Shown here one piece after another: positions 43,311-55,048 of a stretch of 64,000 nt of DNA; within the stretch, counting starts at the first letter, position 1, and each line of letters opens with the position of its first letter. The stretch spans positions 1,054,001-1,118,000 of the forward strand of contig JAPEHQ010000008.1 in assembly GCA_027405735.1 (NCBI GenBank), in the 5' to 3' direction. The stretch comes from Mucor racemosus (taxonomy: Eukaryota > Mucoromycota > Mucoromycetes > Mucorales > Mucoraceae). A model generated the notes under the pieces. It ran no database searches. It was not told the DNA's origin and saw nothing but the letters and a program-made list of their open reading frames with translations. Position numbers and translations under genes: made by a program.

Positions 43311-44539
43311 GGAAACGACTAAGAATTGGATATCTTGACGCTTAAACTATTTCGAGAAAAATGATATTACCCATAGTGTAAGTGTAAACATTGAGCTCCT
43401 CGACTAACCGCGGAAAGTGTATAATCCACTCATAACTCTACAAGAGCATGTATGATTTGACTGTGGTATTTGTTTTTAAAGTCGACCATAAGCTCAGGTC
43501 ATGGATCTAACCATCACAAATAACAATGGAATGCATGGACGTGAATTATTACCTACGTTATAATCTATACTGTATCTGTTCACGCTGCTATAATGTTCTA
43601 GCAATCCCCGTAAACCCCCCAGACAAAGTATTAGTCAAATGCACAACAGATCATTACCGCGTTACTTTCCCGTTGTTAACAAGTTTTCATCTCCCATAGT
43701 TGGCGAGCGTCATCTAAGAATACACTAACCGAGGTCAACGTTACAAGGCCATATATTTTACCAGAAAAAAAAAGAACCATCATATATGCAATGCAGTAAC
43801 GGTAGAAAACCTTCTGTAGCAGTTAGACCTTGCAGCAGCATTAATAAACAATAACCAAAAGATTTCAAACCTGCATTATTTACAATGAACACAAAAATGT
43901 ATTTCAAGGAATACAAAAATAAAATGTGTATAGAGCACTTTCATATGCTTTCCCTGCAACAGATGCTTCAATATTCAAGAGAAAAAAGACGAGTGAATAA
44001 CACATTCAAAATGCGTCTTTTTTTTTACTTTTTTTGTAACACGCCACCTCATAAAACACTCCTGTATTACTCTTTATTCTAATGCTTTCTTTACTTTACT
44101 TCATATCCACCCATACAACAGAAACCGAGAGGAGCACCATTCGACTTTTTAATCAATTTGCTATTCAACAAAACTAGTTTCAGCCAATTTTATCACTAAA
44201 AGTTTTGAGAAGAACAGTTTCAAATCTTTCAAAAAGTTGGAAATTTTGTCCCAAATTACCCACGCTTCTATTAAGATTTCAGGCTTTATAGAGAGGAAAA
44301 GGTTTATTGACCCATTAGTAAATAGAAATTAACTAAAAGGAGATGTTTTCATTAGGCTTGGTAAACAAACATCTGTTCAACAAATGTGCATGTGAGCTTC
44401 AAACGTTGAAAGCACCCATCTACAATATGCTTTATAATAAACACAACATACATATAGAAATAACACACTTTTTTTGTGTGTGTAAATGATACCAGTTAAC
44501 CAAAACCTGTGTATAAATTAATCAAAAAAGGTGGTTGTT
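43311..44539. other. Intergenic, no gene seen
   Basis: No recognisable gene, RNA or repeat. The open frame at 43885-44082 has no domain signature. Local AT-rich low-complexity stretches only. Confidence 0.5.
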
Positions 44540-44870
44540 TAAAATGAATTTAAGCTATGAAAAGCTTGATTTTTAATAATACAATAATTAAACAAAAAAT
44601 AAAATGATACTAATCGCATATGGTGAGTATTCAACATCTAGTTGAGTTTAATGAAGAATGCTTTTGAACCCTTTTGAAAATCCTGAAGCAAACACAACAT
44701 CTTGGTTCTTTAATTTCTATCCATCAAAATGTTGCAATTTCCACCACATAATAAATCAATGAATGCACCTTTCATCAATCTTAACCTCATTTTACATTGA
44801 GTATCAGTTTTTTACCTGTTGTATTTTCTTTGATTCATTAATATTCGGTCATATTGAACAATAGTGTATT
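44540..44870 (+). repeat. Repeat R, partial diverged copy D
   Basis: Matches the distal end of copy B (50090-50390): 'aaaagcttgatttttaataatac', 'ggtgagtattcaacatctag' and 'tttctatccatcaaaatgttgc' recur in order, with more differences than B against C. It is an older fragment; the dynein-like part is absent. Confidence 0.7.
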
Positions 44871-45495
44871 AAATCACAATTTATTAGTATACTGTTGGTA
44901 GTTTTTTGTTATTACTTTAAAAACATGGTCGTATTATTATTATTATTATTACCACCACTGATTATAATTGTCAAACTGATTGATTCATACAGTATATCAT
45001 ATTATTATTTCGCATTGGTAGAAATTATACAATTGATATTTGCATTTAACACTGGTGAATTGAAAAGTTGGTGTCTCTCTTTAGTTTGATGAATAATGCG
45101 TACTTTGGTTTTCCAATGTAATTTATAATTCTAGGCGTTTCTACTCCTAAAAACTGAATTTCCAAATACAACTGTATCTGATGAATATAACTTGAGTTTC
45201 TTCTGTGCGTTGTAGCTCATGTTATACTAACTCCTATTTTGGCAAATATTGCGTTACATTCACCCAGATTAATTTTTTCTGATATTACAGCTTAATATTA
45301 ATATACTAACATTGAGTTTTGTTTATATCTCCATCAAAAACTGGCATTTTTTTCAGATAATGTCTACTACCAATTTCTGGAAAGCTCTACTATGATTTCC
45401 GAGAAGAAAAAATACGCCTTAATTTGCTGCATTTCCCAAAATAGTGAAAACCTGGCAAATACATGTTCACATGTATGCGGATTAAAATTGTAGAC
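44871..45495. other. Intergenic, no feature seen
   Basis: Contains a short TTA repeat (44933-44950) and an open frame at 44895-45089 that is mostly Leu/Ile/Val/Tyr from AT-rich DNA. Nothing recognised. Confidence 0.5.
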
Positions 45496-46026
45496 TGTTG
45501 TATTCCACCTACTAATATCATACATTATTACCTTCTACAGTATCAATACATCTTGCAATCTATTGACTACGACATGTATTGAAGCGCAAGTCTTGATATC
45601 GGATATAAGAAACTCCTAGCGTATCAAGTTTAATCCAGTAATTACCAAAAACGCTTGGACCTCGATTATGACACCATACTATTTCATCCTAGCGGTTACT
45701 CAATCAAGTAGCTATCAAATCAACATCCAAGCACATTTAGCGCAGCATTGAAACAGGACAACTCACAAGCTCTGCAAGAACGGTTAAATTATGATCGATT
45801 CATTTCAATCCATAGATTACTATCAAACGAATCTAATGGTTCAATTGTGCCTTAAATTACATCTCAGGATCTCAATGTCAAATCAATATAAAAGGCCATA
45901 CTTTTATATCTAAATAAACGACATCTTGTTTTTATTATACAGTTAAAGAACTGATGATTCATTACTCATTCTCTTTTAATCGTATTCTTTTTTAAGTATT
46001 ATTTATCAAACCGGAAAATATACGAC
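45496..46026 (+). repeat. Left 531-bp inverted arm of foldback element
   Basis: Starts TGTTGTATTCCACC and ends ATATACGAC. Its reverse complement is the right arm at 46498-47028, with only a few visible mismatches (for example 'cctactaat' against 'ccaactagt' close to the outer end). Confidence 0.93.
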
Positions 46027-46318
46027 AAGGCTAAACCTTTTGCAATTCTGCGCATCAGCGCTAGAAGTATCTGCCATTGCAACGGGGGGTCATTTGGAAT
46101 CATATTCTTTGAGAAGAATTGATGAGCTTGCTGATCTTAGTAGGTGTATGTAGCAGATAACCAACTTGTTGCTCGAACTGGCTGAACATACAATGACCCA
46201 TGGATGCTGGTAGTATTGGTGTCGAGCCGGATTTTTCCAGCCAAATTTACTAGTATGCGTATCATACGCATTAATGAAAAAGGAAAAAATTTGCTAGACA
46301 TATGCAAAGCTTACTAAG

Positions 46319-46490
46319 AAAAAAAAAAGGGATCATATTCGATGAGAAGCAAGGCCATTGGAGATTCACTATCGAAATTCATATCCCAATACCAAAGGGC
46401 TTCCCCTTTGTCGGGTTTGAACTCACAAATATGTGTGTCGCACTCAATTTGTAGCGCATGCACTACCCGTTAAGCTTGTCACTCTCCTTT
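46319..46490 (-). ncRNA. tRNA-derived, pol III-like unit in the foldback spacer
   Basis: On the minus strand an A-box-like AAGCTTAACGGG (46466-46477) is followed about 45 nt later by a B-box-like GTTCAAACC (within 46413-46423), and a run of ten T (46319-46328) follows as a possible pol III terminator. The anticodon-stem-like GCGCT...AGTGC pairs, but its loop is eight nucleotides and the acceptor stem does not pair, so this is not a working tRNA. It looks like the head of a tRNA-derived SINE of about 170 nt. Low certainty. Confidence 0.4.
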
Positions 46491-46497
46491 GGTCTAA

Positions 46498-47028
46498 GTC
46501 GTATATTTTCCGGTTTGATAAATAATACTTAAAAAAGAATACGATTAAAAGAGAATGAGTAATGAATCATCAGTTCTTTAACTGTATAATAAAAACAAGA
46601 TGTCGTTTATTTAGATATAAAAGTATGGCCTTTTATATTGATTTGACATTGAGATCCTGAGATGTAATTTAAGGCACAATTGAACCATTAGATTCGTTTG
46701 ATAGTAATCTATGGATTGAAATGAATCGATCATAATTTAACCGTTCTTGCAGAGCTTGTGAGTTGTCCTGTTTCAATGCTGCGCTAAATGTGCTTGGATG
46801 TTGATTTGATAGCTACTTGATTGAGTAACCGCTAGGATGAAATAGTATGGTGTCATAATCGAGGTCCAAGCGTTTTTGGTAATTACTGGATTAAACTTGA
46901 TACGCTAGGAGTTTCTTATATCCGATATCAAGACTTGCGCTTCAATACATGTCGTAGTCAATAGATTGCAAGATGTATTGATACTGTAGAAGGTAATAAT
47001 GTATGATACTAGTTGGTGGAATACAACA
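46498..47028 (-). repeat. Right 531-bp inverted arm of foldback element
   Basis: Reverse complement of 45496-46026. It starts GTCGTATATTTTCC and ends GGAATACAACA. The high identity between arms implies recent formation or ongoing gene conversion. Confidence 0.93.
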
Positions 47029-47082
47029 TAGTATATCATCCATATTTTTGGCAATGGTCACTCTTCCAAAAAAAAAGCGGAA

Positions 47083-47231
47083 CAATCTCCGGAAGCGGAT
47101 ATCTAATGATATTTCCAAGCTTTAAATCTCTAGAAAAAATTACCGGACAGCCCGGATGCGGTTGTTTAAATGTTCCAAGCAGCTATAAGATGCAGATATC
47201 GAAATTTCATACAAAAATTAAAGTTCGACTG
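47083..47231. mobile_element. Pogo/Tigger-like transposon terminus (fragment, copy B)
   Basis: Nearly identical to 17638-17792. On the minus strand it begins TACAGTCGAACTTTAATTT and carries the same CCGG-rich subterminal motifs. In this copy it is not joined to repeat F, which shows that the F/pogo-like junction of copy A is specific to that site. Confidence 0.45.
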
Positions 47232-48460
47232 TATTGCTGATAATTATTCAAAGGCTTATTTTAAGTAAAGCATGAACACAACCTATAACATTATTAGTAT
47301 AATAACGGATTTAACTTGAGAAATATAAGATGATACAGTACAACTGGTTTCAAAAAAAGTCCATAAATCACAAATTTAAGGTATTTATATATAAACGCAC
47401 TACGGCCGGCCTGTGCTGCACAAGATAATTTTGTTGTGCCCAAGTGGGCTGCAAACTATAGCCTGATGAGTTGTTGCGCCCACTGAATAATGGCTAAAAA
47501 GATAACAAGACGCACATGGGCACAACAAAAGAAATTGCACACGAACATAACGAAAAGCCTGTATGTGCATAATTATAGATTCTGTCCGTGTGCATGACAT
47601 TAATCCCATGTGTGCATAATAGTAGAATTGTCCATAAGCATATCATTAATCCCTATTTGTGCATAATAATAAAATTGGATCATGAGCATAATGGGCTGAT
47701 CCTATGGGCACAAATTGGCTTGTACATGAGCATCATGCCGTTCTCAAAATTCCGTTGCGTTTTTTTTACTGGAATAATGGGTTTTTAAATTACATGAGCT
47801 TCTATTAATATAGATTATAGACAATAATACAATTCAATACGTTGTTGATGTAGAATGTAGAGCAATGCATGCAAGAGCCAATATATTTACCATTATCATC
47901 ATCATTTGTAAATATGTTTATAGCTATAATGTTTACAGCAACAATGGTTTTTGCTGGAGCATAAACTTAAATAACAATTACTGCTTAAATTTACATGCTA
48001 ACCAAATCTAAGGTTATAAATGTTATTTTATCACACATAGAATTTAAACAAATTAACCATCATTAAACTTACTATTTTAGTTTACAATTGTCAGCTGTAA
48101 AAAGATTGCTTTTCGAGCATAGCTACAATCAAAACTATGGTTATTAGGCAAGACATTAAATTGTTATTTTTTTTGTTTCTATATCATTTGAAATTTTATC
48201 ACTTTTCTGGAACATTTTGTGAGTTTGTAGCCAGTTCTAGCTTTTCATTGAGTAGATATAAATATCATTGCCTTCGATTTGATCTGATAATCAAGAAATA
48301 CGCTCAACAATACAGCAGTAAATAATGGTATTTGATATTTGATCTTAGAATGTGATTAAATGAAAATATCAGTCTCTAATATAGATTGCTACCTACATTA
48401 AAACATTAGGCCCTTATGTTAGTATGCGTATTCAGTTAAAGAAAAGAATACCAGCTTGAT

Positions 48461-48732
48461 TGTAATGATCTGTAACTTTGGACTAACAACAAAGGTGGAT
48501 AATATGTTTATAGATATTATTCTTGTTATTATAAATTGGTGATCACTGCATTGATGAAGGTTGGTGTTCTTATCTGTAAATTAGATATTTATTAGTGAAT
48601 AAATAAAAGTAAAGGGAGTGTAACAAGACAGATAAATCTACAAGGGATCGTGTAATGATTTCCGTGTAGTATTTATATAAGGAATGAGGCAAGGTTTTGC
48701 ATGAATAAAACTGAAATGTTTGACTCATTACA
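48461..48732. mobile_element. Solo LTR, 272 bp (family TGTAATGA...TCATTACA)
   Basis: Begins TGTAATGATC and ends GACTCATTACA, an 8-bp terminal inverted repeat with TG...CA. The 5-bp direct repeat TTGAT flanks it (48456-48460, 48733-48737). Copy A at 19856-19870 and copy C at 43055-43070 have the uninterrupted site. No internal element sequence remains. Confidence 0.82.
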
Positions 48733-49803
48733 TTGATAGTCTGATATGCCTTATCAAACAGTGAATATATTCTTGGAATAATATAAAAGCAAAAAGAGAG
48801 AAACAACACACGTAGAAAAGGATTTTCAAGGCTTTACATTATTTAGCGCAATTAAAACCCTGCTAAATTGCACATTTCAGCCAATGTAAAAACAGCATTA
48901 CAGCGCCTGAACCATAAATCAAACAAAATAGGCAATATCTGTTATCATAAAAAAATACATTTTTCTACCAGAAAAACCGTCTGTCATATCATACATTTAT
49001 TAAAAAATCGCAAAAGCGAGCCCGTAGAGCGACGCCGTAATCGAGCAGCATAGCAGTATTGAACGACTAAATCTTTTATACTATGGTATATATCTAAGTT
49101 TTAAATAAAAATGGGGGTTTTTTTTAAATTTTCTTATATTTAACCATGTACGGTCTGAAAATTTAGACTTTTTAGCGGACATTTTTGGGACTCATTTTAC
49201 CCTTACCAACACTCATGATTTTCATCAAAAAACAGAAAAATCAAATTTCGATGCCAAAATAGACGTTTAAATATACTACATTATGAGAGAAAACTGTAGC
49301 CATGACTAATACACATTTTATAAAAGCTTAACATTAAATGTTAAGTAATGAAAAATTGTACTTTTGGCCCAAAAACGGTTTTTTAATTAAAGGATTTTCA
49401 TGTAACATTTTGCAATAAGAATGTTTATTGTTTTTTATTGAGAAAATAGAGCGCTAAATTCTGTATATGTGTATATTTTTTGTTTTTATAATTGGTAGTA
49501 TAATTAACTCTAAATTTGCAAAATCAGAAAAAAAAATTTAAAAAATGTCAAAATTGATGATCTGGACAAAAATAATTTTTGAAATTAATATTCCGCTTAT
49601 AAGCCTTGCAAGTCTTAAAAATAAGAGATTTTATAATACTTCAGAACTTTTTCAAGAATTTATAATGCTGTACTCACTTGATTCAAGCTTATCACTGTAA
49701 ACCTTTATACATGTTAATATTGTGTGATAGTTCATTTGACGATGATATAGTCTTACTTTATAATTATTGAGTTAGAGGTGATTTACATCGAGTTTTAGTC
49801 TTA

Positions 49804-50013
49804 CGTCTCCACTATTATTATAAACATAAACATGGCCATTACTGGAGCCTATTACCGCCTTTTTACCCTCTTTCTCCCAAGCCAATTTATTCAATACTTT
49901 ACCAGAACCAACTTAAGTACTTACAAATGGTTCCTCGGTATTTGCATTCAAATTCCATAAATTAAATTGACTGGTTTCATCTACAGTAGTAGTATAAAAT
50001 GTATTATCAGCCC
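49804..50013 (-). pseudogene. Dynein intermediate chain-like gene fragment in repeat R copy B
   Basis: Same minus-strand fragment as in copy A, with the same TAA stop before VGSGKVLNKLAW. The end reads YNNSGD as in copy C. It is a short relic of the last WD40 blades and cannot be functional. Confidence 0.7.
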
Positions 50014-50734
50014 GCCTTATGATAAATGTCAATCTAAACTTAGAAACATCCCATTGTCATTGCTGCTATAAGCTATTAAAAGCTGGATTTCTAATAATAC
50101 ATAGCAATTAAATAAAAACAAGATGGTGCTAAAAGCTAATAGCACATGGTGAGTATTTAACATCTAAGTAGGTTTGATGAAATATGCTTTTAAACCCTTT
50201 TAAAAATCCTGACGCAAATACAACATCTTGGTCCTGTAATTTCTATCCATCAAAATGTTGCGATTTCTACTACACAACGAATGCACCTTTTATAAATCTT
50301 GGCCTCGATGTACATTGTGTATCAGTTTTTTACCAGTTGTAGTTTCTCTGCTTTATTAATATTTAGTCATATTGAAAGATGATGATTTGTAGCAATACCA
50401 AAACAAAAAATAATGAATGCTTCAAGATTTTTCTGCATATCAAATTATGCAATTTAGTAGCAATGGTTGTTTTTTGAACCTTTTGATGTTAAGTGTAGAA
50501 TAATTAGTATTTTCATTCAAAAGTATGCTTTGCTTTATACATTTATATTTACCCATTCAATAAATGAGATTGCATTTATTACTCGTTATATCAATCAACC
50601 AACTTCATCTTGATTCAACACATTTGACACTTTAACGCCTAAATTACAGTTGAGCCACCAGGTATTCCCACAAAAAAATCTCGTACAGGTTGACGAAGCA
50701 TCACAATTTGGATCATTGTTTTGTATTCATAGAT

Positions 50735-52690
50735 CTGAGCTCTCTCACACATTCATAAATCTCTGCATAAGCCATCATATTTCTATCTGTTCAATTTAAC
50801 TGAAGTAAATTGACCACCAACATCGTACTTGATAAAACGCCCTACTTTATTTTGAGTCAACAAATCTAATTTAATGCTAGTTTAGCATCAGCAGTTAAAT
50901 CAGATAAATTTGAGATTAGACAATCCCTTTTAATAGCTTTGCATACCATGAGCTAATAATGGAACCGTTATTGTAGATACGCTAACAAAGGACGGTGAGT
51001 TAATTCTAATGGACGAACGAGTCGATGTAGCAGCATAAACAAAATATTAAACTCAAATATAGCAATTGAATGAGCAAGAGATGATAAACCATGTAAATTA
51101 GCATAATTGAAATATTTCAAGTGTTTTGAACTAAATAAATCTTTACTTTTTGCCTATAAAAATTAATTTATTAGTAAAATCAATTAACAAGTAATGATTA
51201 CGGTGTAACTTTGATAGTTGGTAGAGTGTATACGAGGCATCATCTTGTTTTCCCCTTCTTGGCTGTTGGTCATTAAATAGAAACAAATATTTTTAGAAAC
51301 TAAATAGATCGACATGAGTTTATTATTCATTCCTTCATTCAAATCAAGTCAATACTATACATACTTTTATAATCACCAGTTTTTATGCAGGTAGATATCG
51401 ACTTTAGTTGGTTCTCAAATTATTTCGCTTAATATTGAGTCGAGTCACGTAAAATCTTCAAAGTAGATGTACATTACATCCGAAGTTTATATGCCATTAA
51501 TATCTCTCGGAAAAAAATAAATATCTATTGCAGAATATAAGTGCATTGGCCCAAAGTTGACCAAAATTAACCAACATTTACCTAAAACACATTGTAAAAA
51601 ATTGGGCGCCTAAATTAAGAGGTTAATTTTTTTTATTCACAAGGTAGATCCAACTCCACGCTACTTGCAGTTTTTTTGTTTCAGCAAAAAATATTGATTT
51701 TTGGTTGAATTAATCAAAATAATAGTTCATATTACAGCTTGACCCGATAGTAACTGGGTTTCAAAATCGATCAGACAAATCGATCAGACAAATCGATCAG
51801 AAAATGATGAAAAAACAAAATTACTTAATGGCTCATGAACTGCAAAGTAAGTCGATCTAGCATATTAAATGGTTTTTGTACAGTTTTAAATTCTGCATCT
51901 ATCGAAACAAAAGGCATACAGATGTTTCACATTGGTTTTGCGTAAAATGCAATTGAAATTTTGGAGGTTTTTTGAAGATATACATTACTTTTTATAAATA
52001 TATTTTTAATTTAATTAATGAACATAATAGAAACCAAAATTATCTATCGATTGAGCTATTGCTGAACCTTCTATCTGCATTTTTCGTAGAGAAAACAAGA
52101 TTTTTGTCAATTTTTTTTTCAAATTCAGAATTTGGGACGAGGGTATACAAGGGAAAATTGGGAGATAGAAGGGAAAATATCTCTTTACACACATTTTTGA
52201 GGATATCTCCACGAAAAATAAATATTTTAAAAAAGACTAAATTGCGTCCGAGAGAGCTCAACGAGGTCAATGACATGTGTGTTAAAAAAATACTACTCAA
52301 TTTAACGAATATTTTAAAATCTATTGCAAAAATGTCAAAAAAAAAATTGAAACAATAAAAGTGCTCAGAATTTGTTTGTACTAAAATATGTTATAGAGTG
52401 CTTTAAAACAAGTAAGTTTTGCTATTAAAAAGTGTTGGGATAGCTTAATGTTTTGTAGAGATATGAAGGCTCCAAGTTTTTCTTTTTTTGCGGTGAAATA
52501 CGTGTAAAAATCTGAAACATTAGCACTGGAAAATTAATAACAACTGCAAAAAATAGGATATTTCTGGATACTTATTTTTGGATTAAAGCTGAATATCTCA
52601 GGTACATTTGCATATAATTTGTTTTTGGTGTTATTTAGTGGGAAAAAACGTAGAGCAGGGATGAAATATAAGACTCAGTTTTTAGGAAGA
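50735..52690 (+). repeat. Dispersed repeat family F, copy 3
   Basis: The most complete F copy in the window. 50735-51360 matches 1-510, and 51400-52690 matches 530-1620 and 61190-62520. An open plus frame of 128 codons spans the core (51972-52358), and antisense frames are open too. An exact triple 'aatcgatcagaca' repeat lies at 51770-51803. No terminal repeats identified. Confidence 0.78.
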
Positions 52691-53344
52691 AAGCAGCAAG
52701 CTTCATCTCTCAATGACAACTCAATATGCAATTATGTGCAAAACAAGACCAGTAGAAGAGTCCGCCAGTGTTGTGGTAGGGACAAAAGACATATGCCCCT
52801 CATTCTCGGTAGTGAGTTCCCGAAGACGTTTCTTAATGGTTGCAGTGAGCTTCCTAAAAGGCATGAGATTAAGCAACATAAATACCTTCAGTTTGTAATA
52901 CAAAGGTTGTTCATATCAAGTAAATAGCCTCTCTATTCACTTTTGATAGTGGTCGCTTTTCATCCTCACTTGTTATATATAATGTGCTATTCGAAGAGTC
53001 ATCTCCCTGAAGTAGTTTTCAATATATTCAACTATACTCCGAATCGGAACGATCGTCTTCAATATGCTACAATCTGCAAGCACTATTGGCATTGCATCAA
53101 CGAAAATGGTTCAGTAAGACAGGTGGACCTCTTCGCAAAGAAAACCTTCTCCAATTCAAATTGGCACGATCAGTACTCTTGAAAAGAAATGTAGCAGTTC
53201 CAGATTTCGGCTCTTGAGCAGTAAAATCACTAGGCATTTGCCGAAATTTGCAAACCTTTGTTGTGCGCGACAAATTGATGCCAGATTTCATCATTGGTAA
53301 CCTACTCAAAGCTGCCGCCAACTCACATAATAACATTGGTTTTA
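52691..53344. other. Between repeat F copy 3 and Tc1 relic
   Basis: Short open frames on both strands (52619-52927, 52943-53182, 53097-53336) carry no family motif. Part of this may be the 3' end of the Tc1-type element, but I could not find its terminal repeat. Confidence 0.4.
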
Positions 53345-54690
53345 TTGTACATTATTACAGGCATCACCGATTTTTGAACTAATGTTTTCTTCAGTCATCA
53401 ATCGATCTTGCTTCAATCTATCTGTAACTGCATTCCAAAACTGCTCAATGGGATTTAGCTCAGGCGAGTAAGATGCCAGATACATCACTCTATACCTCTT
53501 GCTCGGGATCTTCCTTATCATTGGTTTTGATTTGTGGATTATGCAGTTGTCCATGGCAAGATAAGTTTCTTGCCAGCTCTCGTCGAGATCTATTATATCA
53601 AGAAGCTCATTCATGGACTTGATGAAGTGTGCCGTGGCTGTGCCTTTGGCTGCTGGTGCATTGCTATCTTCAGCGGTGTTTTCTTCAATGTCTACGTACT
53701 CTATTGTCGGTTTTTCCGCAATGAACTTGTTAGCAGTTCTTTTCTTCTCTTGATTAATTTTCTTCTTTTTCTGCGAACCACCCGCCGATTTATTTTGTAG
53801 TTTTTTTTTGTGGCGTTTCTTCAGAGTAATATGCATAATGCATGAAGAATGTATAACACCAATGATTGTATGAGATGGGGATCTGGTTTTTGGTATTGTT
53901 ACTTTGGCCGGTGTTCCAAGATCAGATCTAGCCCAGTTGTTCCTCATGTTGATGTGAAATCCGGCCTCATCAATGAAAATACAATTTGTTTCATAATTCA
54001 AATTTGTGTCTTTCCATTCCATAAACCACTCGTATCTTGCTCGCAAGTTCGCTTCAGAATTCCTCACCGTAGACTCAAAAGTGGGCTTTGGACACTGATA
54101 AACATGGTATTCTCCAAGTGATGATTAAGTTGCGATTTTGAAATGGTAAAATCCATAAATTGTTCGGTCAGTTTATCAATAATGTCTACAGCGAAAAGCT
54201 GAGGATCATTATCCAATAATTCTCGGGCATACTCCTGGTGATCAGAGATGAACGCGGATATGGGGGTATTTTCTTTTGACTTCTTGTAAGGCACCTCCTG
54301 AGTCGCTTGGTATTTACTCCACCATCATAAAGTTGTACGCCCGTTTATCCCAAGTTCCTTTGCAAAGCGAGTTATTCTTCCTCTTTTCTCAGGACTTTCA
54401 AGTATTCGATCAACGAAGGTTTCTCTAGTTATATCACTATAATTGTTGTATGCTGACTCGGGTGTTTGCTTTTTAAGCTTTGGTTCTGATTCTACTGCAG
54501 TTTCCTTTGTGGTGGCTGTTTTTTGGGTTGAGGAGTTGCTAGATAGGCCTGGCGACTTGTTACAGTTTCAAAAACAATGCTGGGATCTTTGATCTGCGTC
54601 AATATGTCCTCCATAGGATCGAATACTTTCTGTCCTCGATCGTTGTAAACATTTTCCTGTCCATCTTCGAAATAGAAAATGTTTTACGTT
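53345..54690 (-). pseudogene. Tc1/mariner-type DD34E transposase, inactivated
   Basis: The minus strand holds a broken transposase. N-terminal pieces (about 54690-54070) include MEDILTQIKDPS, a helix-turn-helix-like ITRFAKELGINGRTTL, and ISKSQLNHHLENTMFISV. The catalytic part (54067-53342, 241 residues) has CIFIDEAGFHINMRNNW (first Asp), LAMDNCIIH (second Asp) and YSPELNPIEQFWN (Glu, 34 residues after the second Asp). Breaks: a frame change near 54490, a TGA after GRTTL near 54325, and a one-base shift near 54085. The stop after NNVQ may also be early. All three catalytic residues remain. It is a common type in Mucorales genomes. Confidence 0.85.
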
Positions 54691-55048
54691 GGGTAGTTGA
54701 GAGGGAGTAAAAGAAATAATAAGAATAACGACAATTTGCCTTACATTTTCGTCAATTTGAGCTAGTCAAATCCGCCATTTGCATTTAACTCAATGCGACA
54801 TTTGGCCTGAATCAAGCCAAAGTAGACAAGTATTTTCATCATCCAGACAATTATTTTTTACAAACCGCCAACATTGGCCGGCCTCAATGTATATGGTTTT
54901 GATACTTAAATGCATTTACTCACAAACAAAAAATACTTTTAAAATACCAGGCGTCAATGCAAACATTATTAACTATTTTATTTACTTTCTTGTGTTTCAA
55001 TATAAATTAATGCAGATGCTATTTCGTTTAACGTATATTTCGAGCCTC
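54691..55048. other. Intergenic, 3' flank of the Pex24-family gene
   Basis: Probably includes the 5' end of the Tc1 relic and the 3' UTR of the next gene. Nothing else recognised. Confidence 0.4.

Larger units (their letters stand above)
45496..47028. mobile_element. Foldback-type element with 531-bp inverted arms, 1533 bp
   Basis: Two arms of exactly equal length (531 bp) flank a 471-bp spacer. Outer termini are TGTTGTATTCC...GGAATACAACA, so they begin TG and end CA as LTRs do, but the arms are inverted, not direct. No clear target duplication is visible (flanks ...GTAGAC and TAGTAT...). There is no transposase or long open frame. It could be a foldback or long-TIR non-autonomous DNA element, or two LTRs brought together head-to-head. 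A transcript across it would form a 531-bp hairpin RNA. Confidence 0.85.
47075..50553 (+). repeat. Repeat R, copy B
   Basis: The longest R copy. 47083-50160 matches copy A in the same orientation; 48225-50553 matches inverted copy C. It lacks both insertions of copy A but has its own 272-bp solo LTR (48461-48732). Its first 150 bp are the pogo-like terminus also seen at 17638-17792. The distal part (50100-50553) is missing from A but present in C and partly in D. No intact coding frame. Confidence 0.85.

Noticed and set aside
46405..46490. Functional tRNA gene
   Set aside because: Acceptor stem does not pair, the anticodon loop has eight nucleotides and the T stem has mismatches, so I list it only as a tRNA-derived unit.
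45496..47028. Ordinary LTR retrotransposon with paired LTRs
   Set aside because: The 531-bp repeats are inverted and the spacer has no gag or pol.
48570..48809. 79-codon minus-strand frame
   Set aside because: It crosses the junction of the solo LTR and repeat R, so it is a chance frame.
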